This document shows positions 15,559-23,882 of a stretch of 64,000 bases of DNA, piece after piece. Where the stretch lies: positions 1-64,000 of the forward strand of contig NZ_BCZB01000001.1 in NCBI RefSeq assembly GCF_001598495.1, written 5' to 3'. Source of the stretch: Neokomagataea thailandica NBRC 106555 (GTDB lineage: Bacteria > Pseudomonadota > Alphaproteobacteria > Acetobacterales > Acetobacteraceae). The translations under genes and the position numbers were made by a program. Each line of letters begins with the position of its first letter. Position 1 is the stretch's first letter. The notes under the pieces were generated by a model, which saw only the letters and a list, made by a program, of their open reading frames with translations, had not been told where the DNA came from and ran no database searches.

Positions 15559-16727
15559 GAGATGGCCTCTTGCAGAATAATATCCGCTAATGTGTTCAGG
15601 CTGTTGTGGTCCAAAGCGCTATGCAGGGCTAGGCGTAGACGGGCTGTGTCTTTGGGGACTGTGGGTGGGCGGATTGCTCCAACGAGGAAGCCGGCGTCTT
15701 CTAGCGTCTGTGCAATGGCGAGTGTGCGTTCTGGGCTGCTGAAAACAACCGGTATGATTTGGGTGCTTGAGTCGAGGGTGGATAAGCCCGCCGCGTGGAG
15801 GCGTGTGCGTAGGTGGGCTGCGTTGCTTTGGAGTGTTTCTCGGCGTTCGTTTAAGGATGGAAGCAGGTCTAGCGCGGCATCAATGGCGCCGAGAACGGCG
15901 GGTGGTAGTGCCGTGCTATAAATGAGGCCAGAGGCATGATTGATCAGATAATCGCGCAAAGCATGTGAGCCCGCGATGAAGGCCCCCATGCCGCCCATGG
16001 CTTTTGAGCATGTCCCCATAATGATGTCAGCTTGTCCGTCTGCAAGGCCGCGTCCATCTGTGCCGAGCACGCCGGTTGCATGGGCCTCATCGATATAAAG
16101 GAGCGCGTTATAGCGGTCCGCCAAGGCGCGGAGGGCAGGGATGTCAGCGCGGTCTCCATCCATGGAGAACACGCTTTCGGTCACGATCATACGCAGGCCG
16201 GGTGTGTCCGCATGGCGTATGAGAAGCTGTTCGAGATGGGCGAGGTCATTATGGGCAAAGCGTTGCTGGCGAATATCGGCGGCGGCGAAGCCATGATGCA
16301 AGCTGGCATGGTTTAGGCGATCTGTGAACGCCAGCATTTTGTGCCCTGTTTGGGCGAGAGAGAGTGCGCAAAGTGCCGGGATGACGGCGGCATTGGCCTG
16401 CCAACCACTGGCGAAGAGCAATGCGGCCTCAGCTTTTTTGAACGCGGCGATTTTGTGTTCTACGGCGTCATGCAGGTCGAGCGTGCCGGTGACGAGGCGT
16501 GAGGCACGTGCGCCGGTGCCAAAACGTTGGGCCCATTCGGCGGCACGTTCGCGCAGCAGTGGGTGGTCTGCCAAGCCGAGATAATCATTTGATGCAACAT
16601 CCGCGAGGTGCCGCCCGTCACGTTGTATTGTGCCGTTATGGCGCGTGATGGGGCGCAGGGTACGGCGGGTGCCTTGAGCGGCCCGTTCTGACAAAGCGGC
16701 TTCGAAATATGTGTCAAACCGGGTCAT
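15555..16727 (-). CDS. bioF: 8-amino-7-oxononanoate synthase
   Basis: A 390-aa fold-type I PLP enzyme of the alpha-oxoamine synthase family. Key features are SNDYLGL near residue 46, DEAHATGVLG at 213-222 and the PLP lysine Lys242 in TCSKAMGGMGAF. It condenses pimeloyl-ACP (or -CoA) with L-alanine to KAPA. Both ends overlap neighbours by 4 bp (ATGA with bioA upstream and the hydrolase downstream), indicating translational coupling through the operon. Confidence 0.94.
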   Translation of the reverse strand: MTRFDTYFEAALSERAAQGTRRTLRPITRHNGTIQRDGRHLADVASNDYLGLADHPLLRERAAEWAQRFGTGARASRLVTGTLDLHDAVEHKIAAFKKAEAALLFASGWQANAAVIPALCALSLAQTGHKMLAFTDRLNHASLHHGFAAADIRQQRFAHNDLAHLEQLLIRHADTPGLRMIVTESVFSMDGDRADIPALRALADRYNALLYIDEAHATGVLGTDGRGLADGQADIIMGTCSKAMGGMGAFIAGSHALRDYLINHASGLIYSTALPPAVLGAIDAALDLLPSLNERRETLQSNAAHLRTRLHAAGLSTLDSSTQIIPVVFSSPERTLAIAQTLEDAGFLVGAIRPPTVPKDTARLRLALHSALDHNSLNTLADIILQEAIS

Positions 16728-17989
16728 GTGTGGCTCTGTAAAACGCTGTGGATGCTGCGTGTCAGATGGGTGAGTTCATCTGGGGTGATGGTGAAGGCGG
16801 GCGTGAGATAGACAATCGTACGGAAGGGGCGGACCCAGACCTTATGCTCTAAAAAGGCACGTTTGAGCCCTTCCGGGTCAGGGATGGCCGTGAGTTCGAC
16901 CACGCCAATGGCGCCCATAACGCGGACATCGCGGACATTCGGCAAGTCTCGGCAGGGTTCGAGTTCTTTGTGGAGTTGTTCTTCGATCTGGGCGACGTGT
17001 TGGAGGCATGGCTCCTGTTCAAAAAGGTCTAAAGAGGCATTGGCGACGGCACAGGCTAGTGGGTTCGCCATGAAGGTGGGGCCGTGCATGAGGGCCTTTC
17101 TGGGGTCGTCTGAGAGAAATGCTTCAAAGACCGAGCGCCGGGCAACGGTTGCCGCTAATGCCATGGTGCCGCCGGTGAGGGCTTTGGAAAGTGCGACGAT
17201 ATCGGGGGTGATTTGGGCCTGCTCACAGGCAAACATGGTGCCGGTGCGCCCAAAGCCCGTAAAGACTTCATCAAGGATCAGTAGGAGGCCAAAGCGGTCA
17301 CAGAGCGTGCGAAGCGTTTGTAGAACGGCGGGTTCGTGGAAGAGCATGCCGCCTGCGCCCTGCACGAGGGGTTCTGTTACAATGGCCGCGATTTCGTCAC
17401 CACGCTCAGACAGCAACTGTTCGAGCTTGTGGGTGCTTTCGGCATCGGTGGGGAGGTCTGCGATGATGTGTTCTGGTAGGACACCGGCGAAGAGGCTGTG
17501 CATGCCTTCTTCGGGGTCACAGATAGCCATCATGCCGAGCGTGTCCCCGTGATAGCCCCCGCGAAAAGAAAGAATCTTGGTGCGGCCTGTGTGGTTGTTG
17601 TTGAGCTGAAATTGGATAGCCATTTTCACGGCCACTTCCATCGCGACTGAACCAGAATCGGTGAAAAAGACGCGCTCTAAGTCTCCGGGGAGGAGGGCCG
17701 CCAAACGGGCGGCGAGGCGTTTGGCGGGTTCATGGATCATCCCGCCAAACATGACATGCGGCATGGTTTCCGCTTGTGCGACCAGTGCCGCGCGCAAATG
17801 GGGGTGATTATAGCCATGGCATGCGGTCCACCATGAGGCGATACCGTCAATCAATATGCGCCCATCATCCAATGTGATGGTGCTGCCTGCGGTTTTCGCG
17901 GCGGTGACGGGCCATGCGGTCGTCTGCATTTGGCTATAGGGCAGCCAGAGATTGGGGAGGTCAGCAGCGCGGTGATGTGATGTGGTCAT
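16724..17989 (-). CDS. bioA: Adenosylmethionine-8-amino-7-oxononanoate aminotransferase
   Basis: A 421-aa class III aminotransferase. WLPYSQMQ near the N-terminus and the ASWWTACHGYNHP segment are BioA hallmarks. DEVFTGFGRTG (about 240-250) binds the PLP ring and Lys269 in ALSKALTGG forms the Schiff base. It converts KAPA to DAPA with SAM as amino donor. It is the first gene of the bioA-bioF-hydrolase-bioC-bioD operon. The 143-bp upstream spacer shows no TTATnnATAA-type BioR box. Confidence 0.95.
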   Translation of the reverse strand: MTTSHHRAADLPNLWLPYSQMQTTAWPVTAAKTAGSTITLDDGRILIDGIASWWTACHGYNHPHLRAALVAQAETMPHVMFGGMIHEPAKRLAARLAALLPGDLERVFFTDSGSVAMEVAVKMAIQFQLNNNHTGRTKILSFRGGYHGDTLGMMAICDPEEGMHSLFAGVLPEHIIADLPTDAESTHKLEQLLSERGDEIAAIVTEPLVQGAGGMLFHEPAVLQTLRTLCDRFGLLLILDEVFTGFGRTGTMFACEQAQITPDIVALSKALTGGTMALAATVARRSVFEAFLSDDPRKALMHGPTFMANPLACAVANASLDLFEQEPCLQHVAQIEEQLHKELEPCRDLPNVRDVRVMGAIGVVELTAIPDPEGLKRAFLEHKVWVRPFRTIVYLTPAFTITPDELTHLTRSIHSVLQSHT

Positions 17990-18059
17990 GAGTGGTGTGT
18001 CTCTTACCGCCTATGGCGAGGGTCATTCTTTATCGTGTGAGTGCCGGGCCAGCATACTG

Positions 18060-18096
18060 GATATCGGGCGATGCCATGAAATAGCCTTGCGATATC
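18060..18096. promoter_or_regulatory. Inverted repeat GATATCG/CGATATC upstream of bioA
   Basis: Perfect 7-bp arms separated by 23 bp, within the divergent spacer between bioA and a small plus-strand gene. It could be a two-site operator or chance; no known biotin regulator site is recognised. Confidence 0.25.
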
Positions 18097-18132
18097 ATAA
18101 AACGGTCACTCGACTGTAGGGAACATTATGGC

Positions 18133-18408
18133 ATGACGCGTGTTCAGAAGGGAGCCCGTGCTTTTGGGCGGTTTTATCTAAGGTCGAGATCCATGTTGAG
18201 TTCCAAGGTCATTCATGTCGATGGTGTGTTTTTAGGCACTGCGATTATGGCCGACGCCGGAGCTGTGTTCCGGTTTTATGCGACCCACGACACGGTGCGG
18301 GAGTTGCATGGTATATCCATGCCTGATTTATCGCTTCTCGTGGAGCGGGCGCGACGCCTGTTTAAGAATCGTCGTCCGGTTCTGTCTCCGGTGCCAAGCG
18401 TCGCTTGA
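18133..18408 (+). CDS. Small protein of unknown function (91 aa)
   Basis: I do not recognise a family. The protein is basic at both ends, with a central VIHVDGVFLGTAIMADAGAV segment and the line FRFYATHDTVRELHG, and has no signal peptide or membrane span. An AGGGAA stretch about 10 bases upstream supports the first ATG. An internal ATG at 18193 would give a 71-aa form starting MLSSKVIHVDG and cannot be excluded. It is divergent from bioA and converges with selO after a 7-bp gap. Moderate confidence that it is real, because the frame fills the spacer and the composition resembles coding sequence. Confidence 0.55.
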   Translation: MTRVQKGARAFGRFYLRSRSMLSSKVIHVDGVFLGTAIMADAGAVFRFYATHDTVRELHGISMPDLSLLVERARRLFKNRRPVLSPVPSVA

Positions 18409-18415
18409 GAGGTCG

Positions 18416-19873
18416 TTAAGTTCCACAAAAGGTATGAAGGACGCGTTCTTCAGGGCGTGGCGGGGCGTTAAAGCTATCATCCGCGTCATGATATGGCGTA
18501 CGTAATGCTTCTTGTAGGTGTTCGAACGGTTTGAAGTCCCCATCATAAGCGGCATTGATGGCGTGTTCGACTAAGTGGTTTCGCGGGATAATACGAGGAT
18601 TCACTCGCTGCATAGCGTTGAAGCGATCGTCTTGAGAGATGGCCTCCTGTGCGATGCGTTCTTGCCATTGTGTGTACCAGTGTTGGCCTTCGTCGCGGTT
18701 TGAGCAAAGGGCTAAGAAAGGCTCAGGGTTTTGTGTGCGTATCGTGGTGTTGAGTGCACGGAAGCTTTGTGTGAAGTCGAGTTGTTGGCGCTGCATGATG
18801 TCGAGTAATTGGGCGATGAGCCTTGTATCGGCTGGTGCTTCGGTGAATAGGCCCAATTTTTTGCGCCACCCGGTTAGATAATGTTCTGAGAAAACACGAT
18901 CGAAGTCTTTGAGGCCGGCAGTGGCCTGCTCAACCGCCATATTATCATCTGAATGAATGAGCGGCAGGAGGCATTCAGCAAAGCGCCCAAGATTCCAAAG
19001 GGCCATATCAGGCTGGTTGCCATAAGCGTAGCGCTTGCCACGGTCTATGAAGCTAAAGCAGGCTTCGGGGTCGTAAGCATCGAGGAAGGCGCAAGGGCCG
19101 TAATCAATGGTTTCTCCGGCGATAGACATATTATCGGTGTTCATGACGCCATGCACGAATCCAATATGCAGCCATTGGGCGACGAGTCGAGCGTGTTTGT
19201 GAATAACGGTTTGGAGCAATGCCAAGGCTTTATTGGGGGTATTGGCGAGGTCTGGATAGAGGCGTGTGATGACGTGATCCAGCAGGACCGCAAGTGCTTC
19301 ATGGTCTTGGCGGGCGGCAAAATATTGAAAAGTGCCGATTCGAACATGACTGCGTGCCGTACGGGCGAGTACGGCACCGGGTAGAGCGGTGTCTCGTTGT
19401 ACCGTTTCGCCGGTGAGTGTGGCGGCAAGGCTGCGCGTTGTGGGGATGCCGAAAGCTGCCATGGCTTCACTGATGAGCATTTCTCGTAAGACGGGGCCGA
19501 GAGCGGCTTTTCCGTCGCCATTGCGTGAGAAGGGGGTACGGCCCCAGCCCTTGAGGTGAAGGTCATGTTTCTGACCGTTTTTGGTTGTGAGTTCACCAAC
19601 AAGAACGGCGCGCCCATCACCGAGAGATGGGACAAAATGTCCGAATTGATGTCCTGCATACGCCATGGCGATGGGTAAATGACCATCTGGCGTGGTGCCT
19701 TGGGAGAGAAGATTTATGCCAGCGTGTGTGCGTAACCACGCAGGCGAGAGGCCTAATGTTTCCGCCCAGTCGCTGTTGAGAGTGATGAGCTGAGGGCGCT
19801 GGGAAGACAATCTCGGGGCAATTTTTGCGGAGAAATGCTCTGGCAGGAGAGCGTAATCGTGGGAGAATTGCAT
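18416..19873 (-). CDS. selO: Protein adenylyltransferase SelO (YdiU/UPF0061)
   Basis: A 485-aa pseudokinase-fold AMPylator. Conserved blocks include MAYAGHQFGHF, LGDGRAVLVGE, LHLKGWGRTPFSRNGDGKAALGP, REMLISEAM and HGVMNTDNMSIAGETIDYGPC (catalytic Asp and metal-binding Asp). SelO transfers AMP to Ser/Thr/Tyr hydroxyls of redox-linked proteins. The full E. coli-like length is kept, but the C-terminal Cys appears within the final residues (HTFCGT), comparable to the redox Cys of bacterial homologues. Apparently monocistronic. Confidence 0.93.
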   Translation of the reverse strand: MQFSHDYALLPEHFSAKIAPRLSSQRPQLITLNSDWAETLGLSPAWLRTHAGINLLSQGTTPDGHLPIAMAYAGHQFGHFVPSLGDGRAVLVGELTTKNGQKHDLHLKGWGRTPFSRNGDGKAALGPVLREMLISEAMAAFGIPTTRSLAATLTGETVQRDTALPGAVLARTARSHVRIGTFQYFAARQDHEALAVLLDHVITRLYPDLANTPNKALALLQTVIHKHARLVAQWLHIGFVHGVMNTDNMSIAGETIDYGPCAFLDAYDPEACFSFIDRGKRYAYGNQPDMALWNLGRFAECLLPLIHSDDNMAVEQATAGLKDFDRVFSEHYLTGWRKKLGLFTEAPADTRLIAQLLDIMQRQQLDFTQSFRALNTTIRTQNPEPFLALCSNRDEGQHWYTQWQERIAQEAISQDDRFNAMQRVNPRIIPRNHLVEHAINAAYDGDFKPFEHLQEALRTPYHDADDSFNAPPRPEERVLHTFCGT

Positions 19874-20087
19874 CAGGTGCCCAGTTCGTAACGTGTCATG
19901 TCGTAATGATAGAGTGTTTTTTGAATGATAAAGCGCAGATTAGTGGGGAAAACCATTATTATAGGCAAAGAGTTAAATATATTGATTGAGTTGTAAAACT
20001 TTTTCTTATGTGAAGAAATATAGACATATTGATGAGAGGGAGGTGACGAAACAGTTTGTCTTGACTATTCATTAAGTATGAGTGGGT

Positions 20088-22361
20088 ATGGCAGACTACG
20101 ATGCCGCCTGTGCGGGACCGCAGCATAGAGGATTTTTCGTGGAGCAGACGCATCCTGTGTCAGGGCCGGGGATAAAAGTGACTCCGGCAGTAATCCGACT
20201 TTATGCCGCTATGGCGGCCGCCCGTTTTCACGGGGTCGAGTTGGATATTCAAGATTTTGCCGCTGAACCCGGTGAAGAATCGCCTTCTCCAGCCTCATTG
20301 GCGCGCTGGTTGAATGATCAAGGGGCCGTCGCTAAGGGGATGCGTCTACGTTGGCGCTACTTGGTGCGTATGGGGAATACGCCGCCAGTTGTTCTGATGT
20401 TCCGTGATGGATCCGCCGGTCTTATGGTCGCGAGTGACCCCGAGAAAGGTGTGGTGTGGCTCCGTGACCCAATGGGCGGTGATGGTGATGTCCCTGTTGC
20501 CGTGGATGAAGTCCGCCTTAGCCAAGTCTGGACCGGGGATGTCTTGCTCGTAAAACGCCGCAAGGATGAAAGTGAGGCCGATGCCCGCTTTGATATATTG
20601 TGGTTTGCGAAGATGGTTTTGCGCGAAAAGAAAATTTTGCGCGACATCTCTTTGGCGTCTATCGTCTTGTCAATTCTGCAAGTTTTTCCTGCTTTGATTG
20701 TGATGCAGGTTATTGACCGCGTGGTGAATTACCACTCGATGGCGACGTTGATTTCAATGGCCGCCTTCGTCGTGGTTTTGAGTTTTTATGAAATCTTGAT
20801 TACCTATGGTCGGCGTGAGCTTTCACTGGTTCTGTCGTCACGTCTTGATGCGCGTATTTCTTTGCATGCGTTCAACCGTTTGCTGGCTTTGCCGCTTGAG
20901 TTTTATGAACGTGAGCAAACAGGCGAAGTTCTTGGCCGGTTTATGGCCATTTTTAAGGTGCGTGACTTCCTGACTGGGCAGCTCATGACCACGTTCCTAG
21001 ACCTTTTCACGCTGCTCGTTATTTTGCCCATCTTGTTTATGCTGAGCGCGACCTTGGCGTGGATGACCTTGGCTGGTGCAGGGTGTATTGGTCTGATCGT
21101 GATTGTGTTCTTGCCGTTAGTGACGCGTGTGATGTCGCGTCAAGTGCGTGCAGAAATGAAGCGTAGCTCGGTTTTGTATGAGAGCATTGCGGGTATTCGT
21201 ACCGTGAAGACGCTGGCTCTTGAGCCAACACGCCGCGAAGAATGGGACCGGGTGACCGCGAATGTGGTGCGCTGGAAATTGGCGGCTGGGCGTATGGCAG
21301 CGTGGCCCCAGACGCTGATTATGCCGTTTGATGCGTTTATTAACCGTGGTGTGATTTTGATTGGTGCTTATTTGGTGCTGACAAATCATAGCAACCTATC
21401 CGGCGGTGCGTTGGCAGGCTTTATGCTTTTGGGGGGGCGCGTTGCATCACCTCTGGTAGGTATTGCCCGATTGCTGGAATCGTTCAATGAAGTGATGGTT
21501 TCGCTTGGTGAAGCTGGTGCAGTCTTGAACCAGCCGACGGAGACGAAAGCTCTGACAACGGGTATGCGCCCGGTTGTGAAGGGGGCTTTGTCCTTCTCGA
21601 ACATTAACTTCTCTTACCCTGGTTCTACGACGCGGGCCTTGAAGGATGTCAGTTTTGACATTCCTGCAGGTACGATGCTGGGGCTGGTTGGCCGCTCTGG
21701 TTCTGGTAAGTCAACGATTACGCGTCTTCTCCAAGGTGTGAGCCGTAATTATACCGGGTATTTGCGCTTGGATGGTGTTGATATTCGTGAAATTAACCTA
21801 ACGCATCTACGTCGCTCTTTTGGTGTTGTTCTGCAAGATAACTTCTTGTTCCGTGGGTCGATCATGGAGAATATTACTGCAGGACGTCCAGGATTGACGA
21901 TTGAAGACGCTATTCGCGCGGCTCGTTTGGCTGGTGCTGAAGAATTCATTGAACGCATGCCAGCCGGGTATGATACGTGGATTGAAGAAGGTTCGACTAA
22001 CATTTCGGGCGGTCAGCGTCAGCGTCTAGCGATTGCCCGCGCGGTGATTAGCGATCCGAAATTGATGATTTTGGATGAGGCGACCTCAGCGCTTGATCCA
22101 GAATCAGAAGCATTGGTGAATGCAAATCTGAAGCGTATTAGCCACGGGCGCACGATGGTGATCGTGTCTCACCGACTATCCTCACTGGTGGATTGTCATC
22201 AAATTGCGGTTATGGATCAGGGTGGGTTGGTCGATATTGCCCCACATGATGTTCTTTTGGAGCGTTGTGAGATTTACCGTACCTTGTGGCTGCAACAGAA
22301 CCGTCATTTGAACAGAGAGTCCACGTCGCATGATGTGAAGCCACTGGGTGAGGGAGAATAA
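20088..22361 (+). CDS. Type I secretion ABC transporter with degenerate C39-like domain
   Basis: A 757-aa HlyB/LapB-type inner-membrane exporter. Residues 1-155 are a peptidase C39-like domain; I see no catalytic Cys in the expected place, so it is likely a substrate-docking rather than a processing domain. A six-span ABC membrane domain occupies about 180-465. The nucleotide-binding domain has Walker A GRSGSGKST (about 535-543), Q-loop VLQDN, signature SGGQRQR and Walker B LMILDEATSALD. An in-frame GTG two codons before the ATG is an alternative start. The HlyD adaptor follows after 4 bp. No TolC-type channel or RTX-repeat substrate is encoded nearby. Confidence 0.92.
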   Translation: MADYDAACAGPQHRGFFVEQTHPVSGPGIKVTPAVIRLYAAMAAARFHGVELDIQDFAAEPGEESPSPASLARWLNDQGAVAKGMRLRWRYLVRMGNTPPVVLMFRDGSAGLMVASDPEKGVVWLRDPMGGDGDVPVAVDEVRLSQVWTGDVLLVKRRKDESEADARFDILWFAKMVLREKKILRDISLASIVLSILQVFPALIVMQVIDRVVNYHSMATLISMAAFVVVLSFYEILITYGRRELSLVLSSRLDARISLHAFNRLLALPLEFYEREQTGEVLGRFMAIFKVRDFLTGQLMTTFLDLFTLLVILPILFMLSATLAWMTLAGAGCIGLIVIVFLPLVTRVMSRQVRAEMKRSSVLYESIAGIRTVKTLALEPTRREEWDRVTANVVRWKLAAGRMAAWPQTLIMPFDAFINRGVILIGAYLVLTNHSNLSGGALAGFMLLGGRVASPLVGIARLLESFNEVMVSLGEAGAVLNQPTETKALTTGMRPVVKGALSFSNINFSYPGSTTRALKDVSFDIPAGTMLGLVGRSGSGKSTITRLLQGVSRNYTGYLRLDGVDIREINLTHLRRSFGVVLQDNFLFRGSIMENITAGRPGLTIEDAIRAARLAGAEEFIERMPAGYDTWIEEGSTNISGGQRQRLAIARAVISDPKLMILDEATSALDPESEALVNANLKRISHGRTMVIVSHRLSSLVDCHQIAVMDQGGLVDIAPHDVLLERCEIYRTLWLQQNRHLNRESTSHDVKPLGEGE

Positions 22362-22365
22362 GCGC

Positions 22366-23814
22366 ATGAGTGCATCTAATATGACTCCTCATAATGGTGC
22401 GGGTGATGAAGTGCCTATGACGGGTACTCCAGAAGGTCCACGTCCTGCGACGGATCCGTTCGCTCCGGGTGATATGCCGCTAGCGCTTTTGGAGTTCCAT
22501 TCTCCAACGCAAGGCTATGTTAATCTCCCCGCCACGGCGTCGGCCCGTTACATGATATGGCTGATTGCTGGGCTCTTCTTCGCGTGTTTGGCGGGAATGA
22601 CGTGGTTCCCCCTTAATCGGGTTGTTTCGACGACGGGTCGGTTAACGTCTACGCAGCCGACTATCCTTATTCAGCCTTTAGAGACTTCTATTGTGAAGTC
22701 TATTGATGTGCATACTGGTGATTATGTTCATAAAGGGGACGTAATTGCGCATTTGGACCCGACATTGACAGAAGCCGATGTTGTCAATGTACGGCAGCAA
22801 ATGATTGCATATCAGGCGGAAGCTGATCGTTTGCGGGCGGAAGCTGACGGGCGTGATTATAAGCCTGATATGCATATTCTGGCGTCGGTCGAGCAAGGGG
22901 CAGCATTCCAACGTCGTACGGCTGAGTATCGCGCACGTATGGAAGATTATGATCAGCAAATTGCTAGTTTGCAGAGTGATATTCAGGCCAGCCGTGCAAA
23001 TGCTGCTATGTATGGCGGTAAGGCGCATCTTTACACGGAAGTGCTAAAAATGCGCCAGCGCGAACAGGCGGACCAAGTGGGGTCACGTTTGTCAACGCTT
23101 TCTGCACAAAGTGACTTGATGGAAGCGGAGCGTGCAGAAATCTCAGCACAGCAAGAAGCGAATAGCGCATCGAGCAAGCTGCTGGCGACACGTGCTGAGC
23201 AAGAAAGCTATGCGGCGAACTGGAAAGCACAAATTTATACGTATTTGTCAGATACGCAGCACCGGCTGGACGAATACCGTAGTCAGTATCAGAAGGATCA
23301 TTTGCGGCATGATTTGATCCTGCTACGCGCACCGGAAGATGGTATTGTGCTGACGCTAGCGAAGGTATCGGTAGGCTCCGTCTTAGAGACAGCACAGTCT
23401 TTTGCGACGCTGGTTCCTACGGGAGCAGGGGTTGAGATGGAAGCTGTTATGCAAGCGAATGATGCCGCCTTTGTTCAGGTTGGTGATCGTGCGCTCGTGA
23501 AATTTGCGGCTTTCCCTTACACGCAATATGGCGGTGCTGAAGCGACGGTCCACGTGATTAGTGCGGATTCCTTTTCGGCGGATTCATCATCGTCTTCTGC
23601 TGGGCCATCCCCCTCGTCTTCTGCGGCAGGGCAGATGTTCTATCGTGTGCGTCTGCGTATTGATCGTTATACGTTGCACGGGCAGCCTTCATTCTTTCAC
23701 CCAGCGCCCGGTACGCCTGTCACGGCAGATATTAACGTTGGTAAACGGACGATCATGCAATATCTGTTTAACAGCATCGCACCTCTTATCAGCAATGGTA
23801 TGAGAGAGCCTTAA
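22366..23814 (+). CDS. HlyD-family periplasmic adaptor of the type I secretion system
   Basis: A 482-aa membrane fusion protein. A Pro-rich cytosolic tail (1-50) is followed by one membrane span (about 55-77), a lipoyl half-motif (SIVKSIDVHTGDYVHKGDVI), a long alpha-helical hairpin (about 120-300), the second lipoyl half (LRAPEDGIVLTLA) and a beta-barrel. The ATG with AGGGAGA upstream is chosen over an earlier in-frame GTG inside that ribosome-binding site. The pair with the upstream ABC gene forms the inner-membrane part of a type I exporter. Odd: a Ser-rich low-complexity insert (SADSSSSSAGPSPSSSAAG) in the beta-barrel region. Confidence 0.92.
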   Translation: MSASNMTPHNGAGDEVPMTGTPEGPRPATDPFAPGDMPLALLEFHSPTQGYVNLPATASARYMIWLIAGLFFACLAGMTWFPLNRVVSTTGRLTSTQPTILIQPLETSIVKSIDVHTGDYVHKGDVIAHLDPTLTEADVVNVRQQMIAYQAEADRLRAEADGRDYKPDMHILASVEQGAAFQRRTAEYRARMEDYDQQIASLQSDIQASRANAAMYGGKAHLYTEVLKMRQREQADQVGSRLSTLSAQSDLMEAERAEISAQQEANSASSKLLATRAEQESYAANWKAQIYTYLSDTQHRLDEYRSQYQKDHLRHDLILLRAPEDGIVLTLAKVSVGSVLETAQSFATLVPTGAGVEMEAVMQANDAAFVQVGDRALVKFAAFPYTQYGGAEATVHVISADSFSADSSSSSAGPSPSSSAAGQMFYRVRLRIDRYTLHGQPSFFHPAPGTPVTADINVGKRTIMQYLFNSIAPLISNGMREP

Positions 23815-23828
23815 AGGCTTGAATATGA

Positions 23829-23864
23829 GGGCGCCCAATCTTGTTATGGGCGCCCTTGTCGTTT
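23829..23864 (+). terminator. Hairpin after the HlyD gene
   Basis: Perfect 9-bp stem GGGCGCCCA/TGGGCGCCC with a 9-base loop, followed by TTGTCGTTT. It probably attenuates read-through from the secretion pair into the Sel1-repeat gene. Confidence 0.65.
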
Positions 23865-23882
23865 CTGGTGAAATGAGTGGCT

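Noticed and set aside
16863-17552. 229-codon plus-strand frame
   Set aside because: Antisense to bioA; Ser/Arg-rich, no domain.
17990-18132. BioR-type operator before bioA
   Set aside because: No TTATnnATAA-like palindrome is present in the spacer.
19141-19686. 181-codon minus-strand frame
   Set aside because: Same-strand out-of-frame shadow of selO.
20088-22361. Active C39 peptidase (bacteriocin-type leader cleavage)
   Set aside because: The N-terminal domain has no Cys in the catalytic position, and no double-glycine leader peptide gene is seen nearby.
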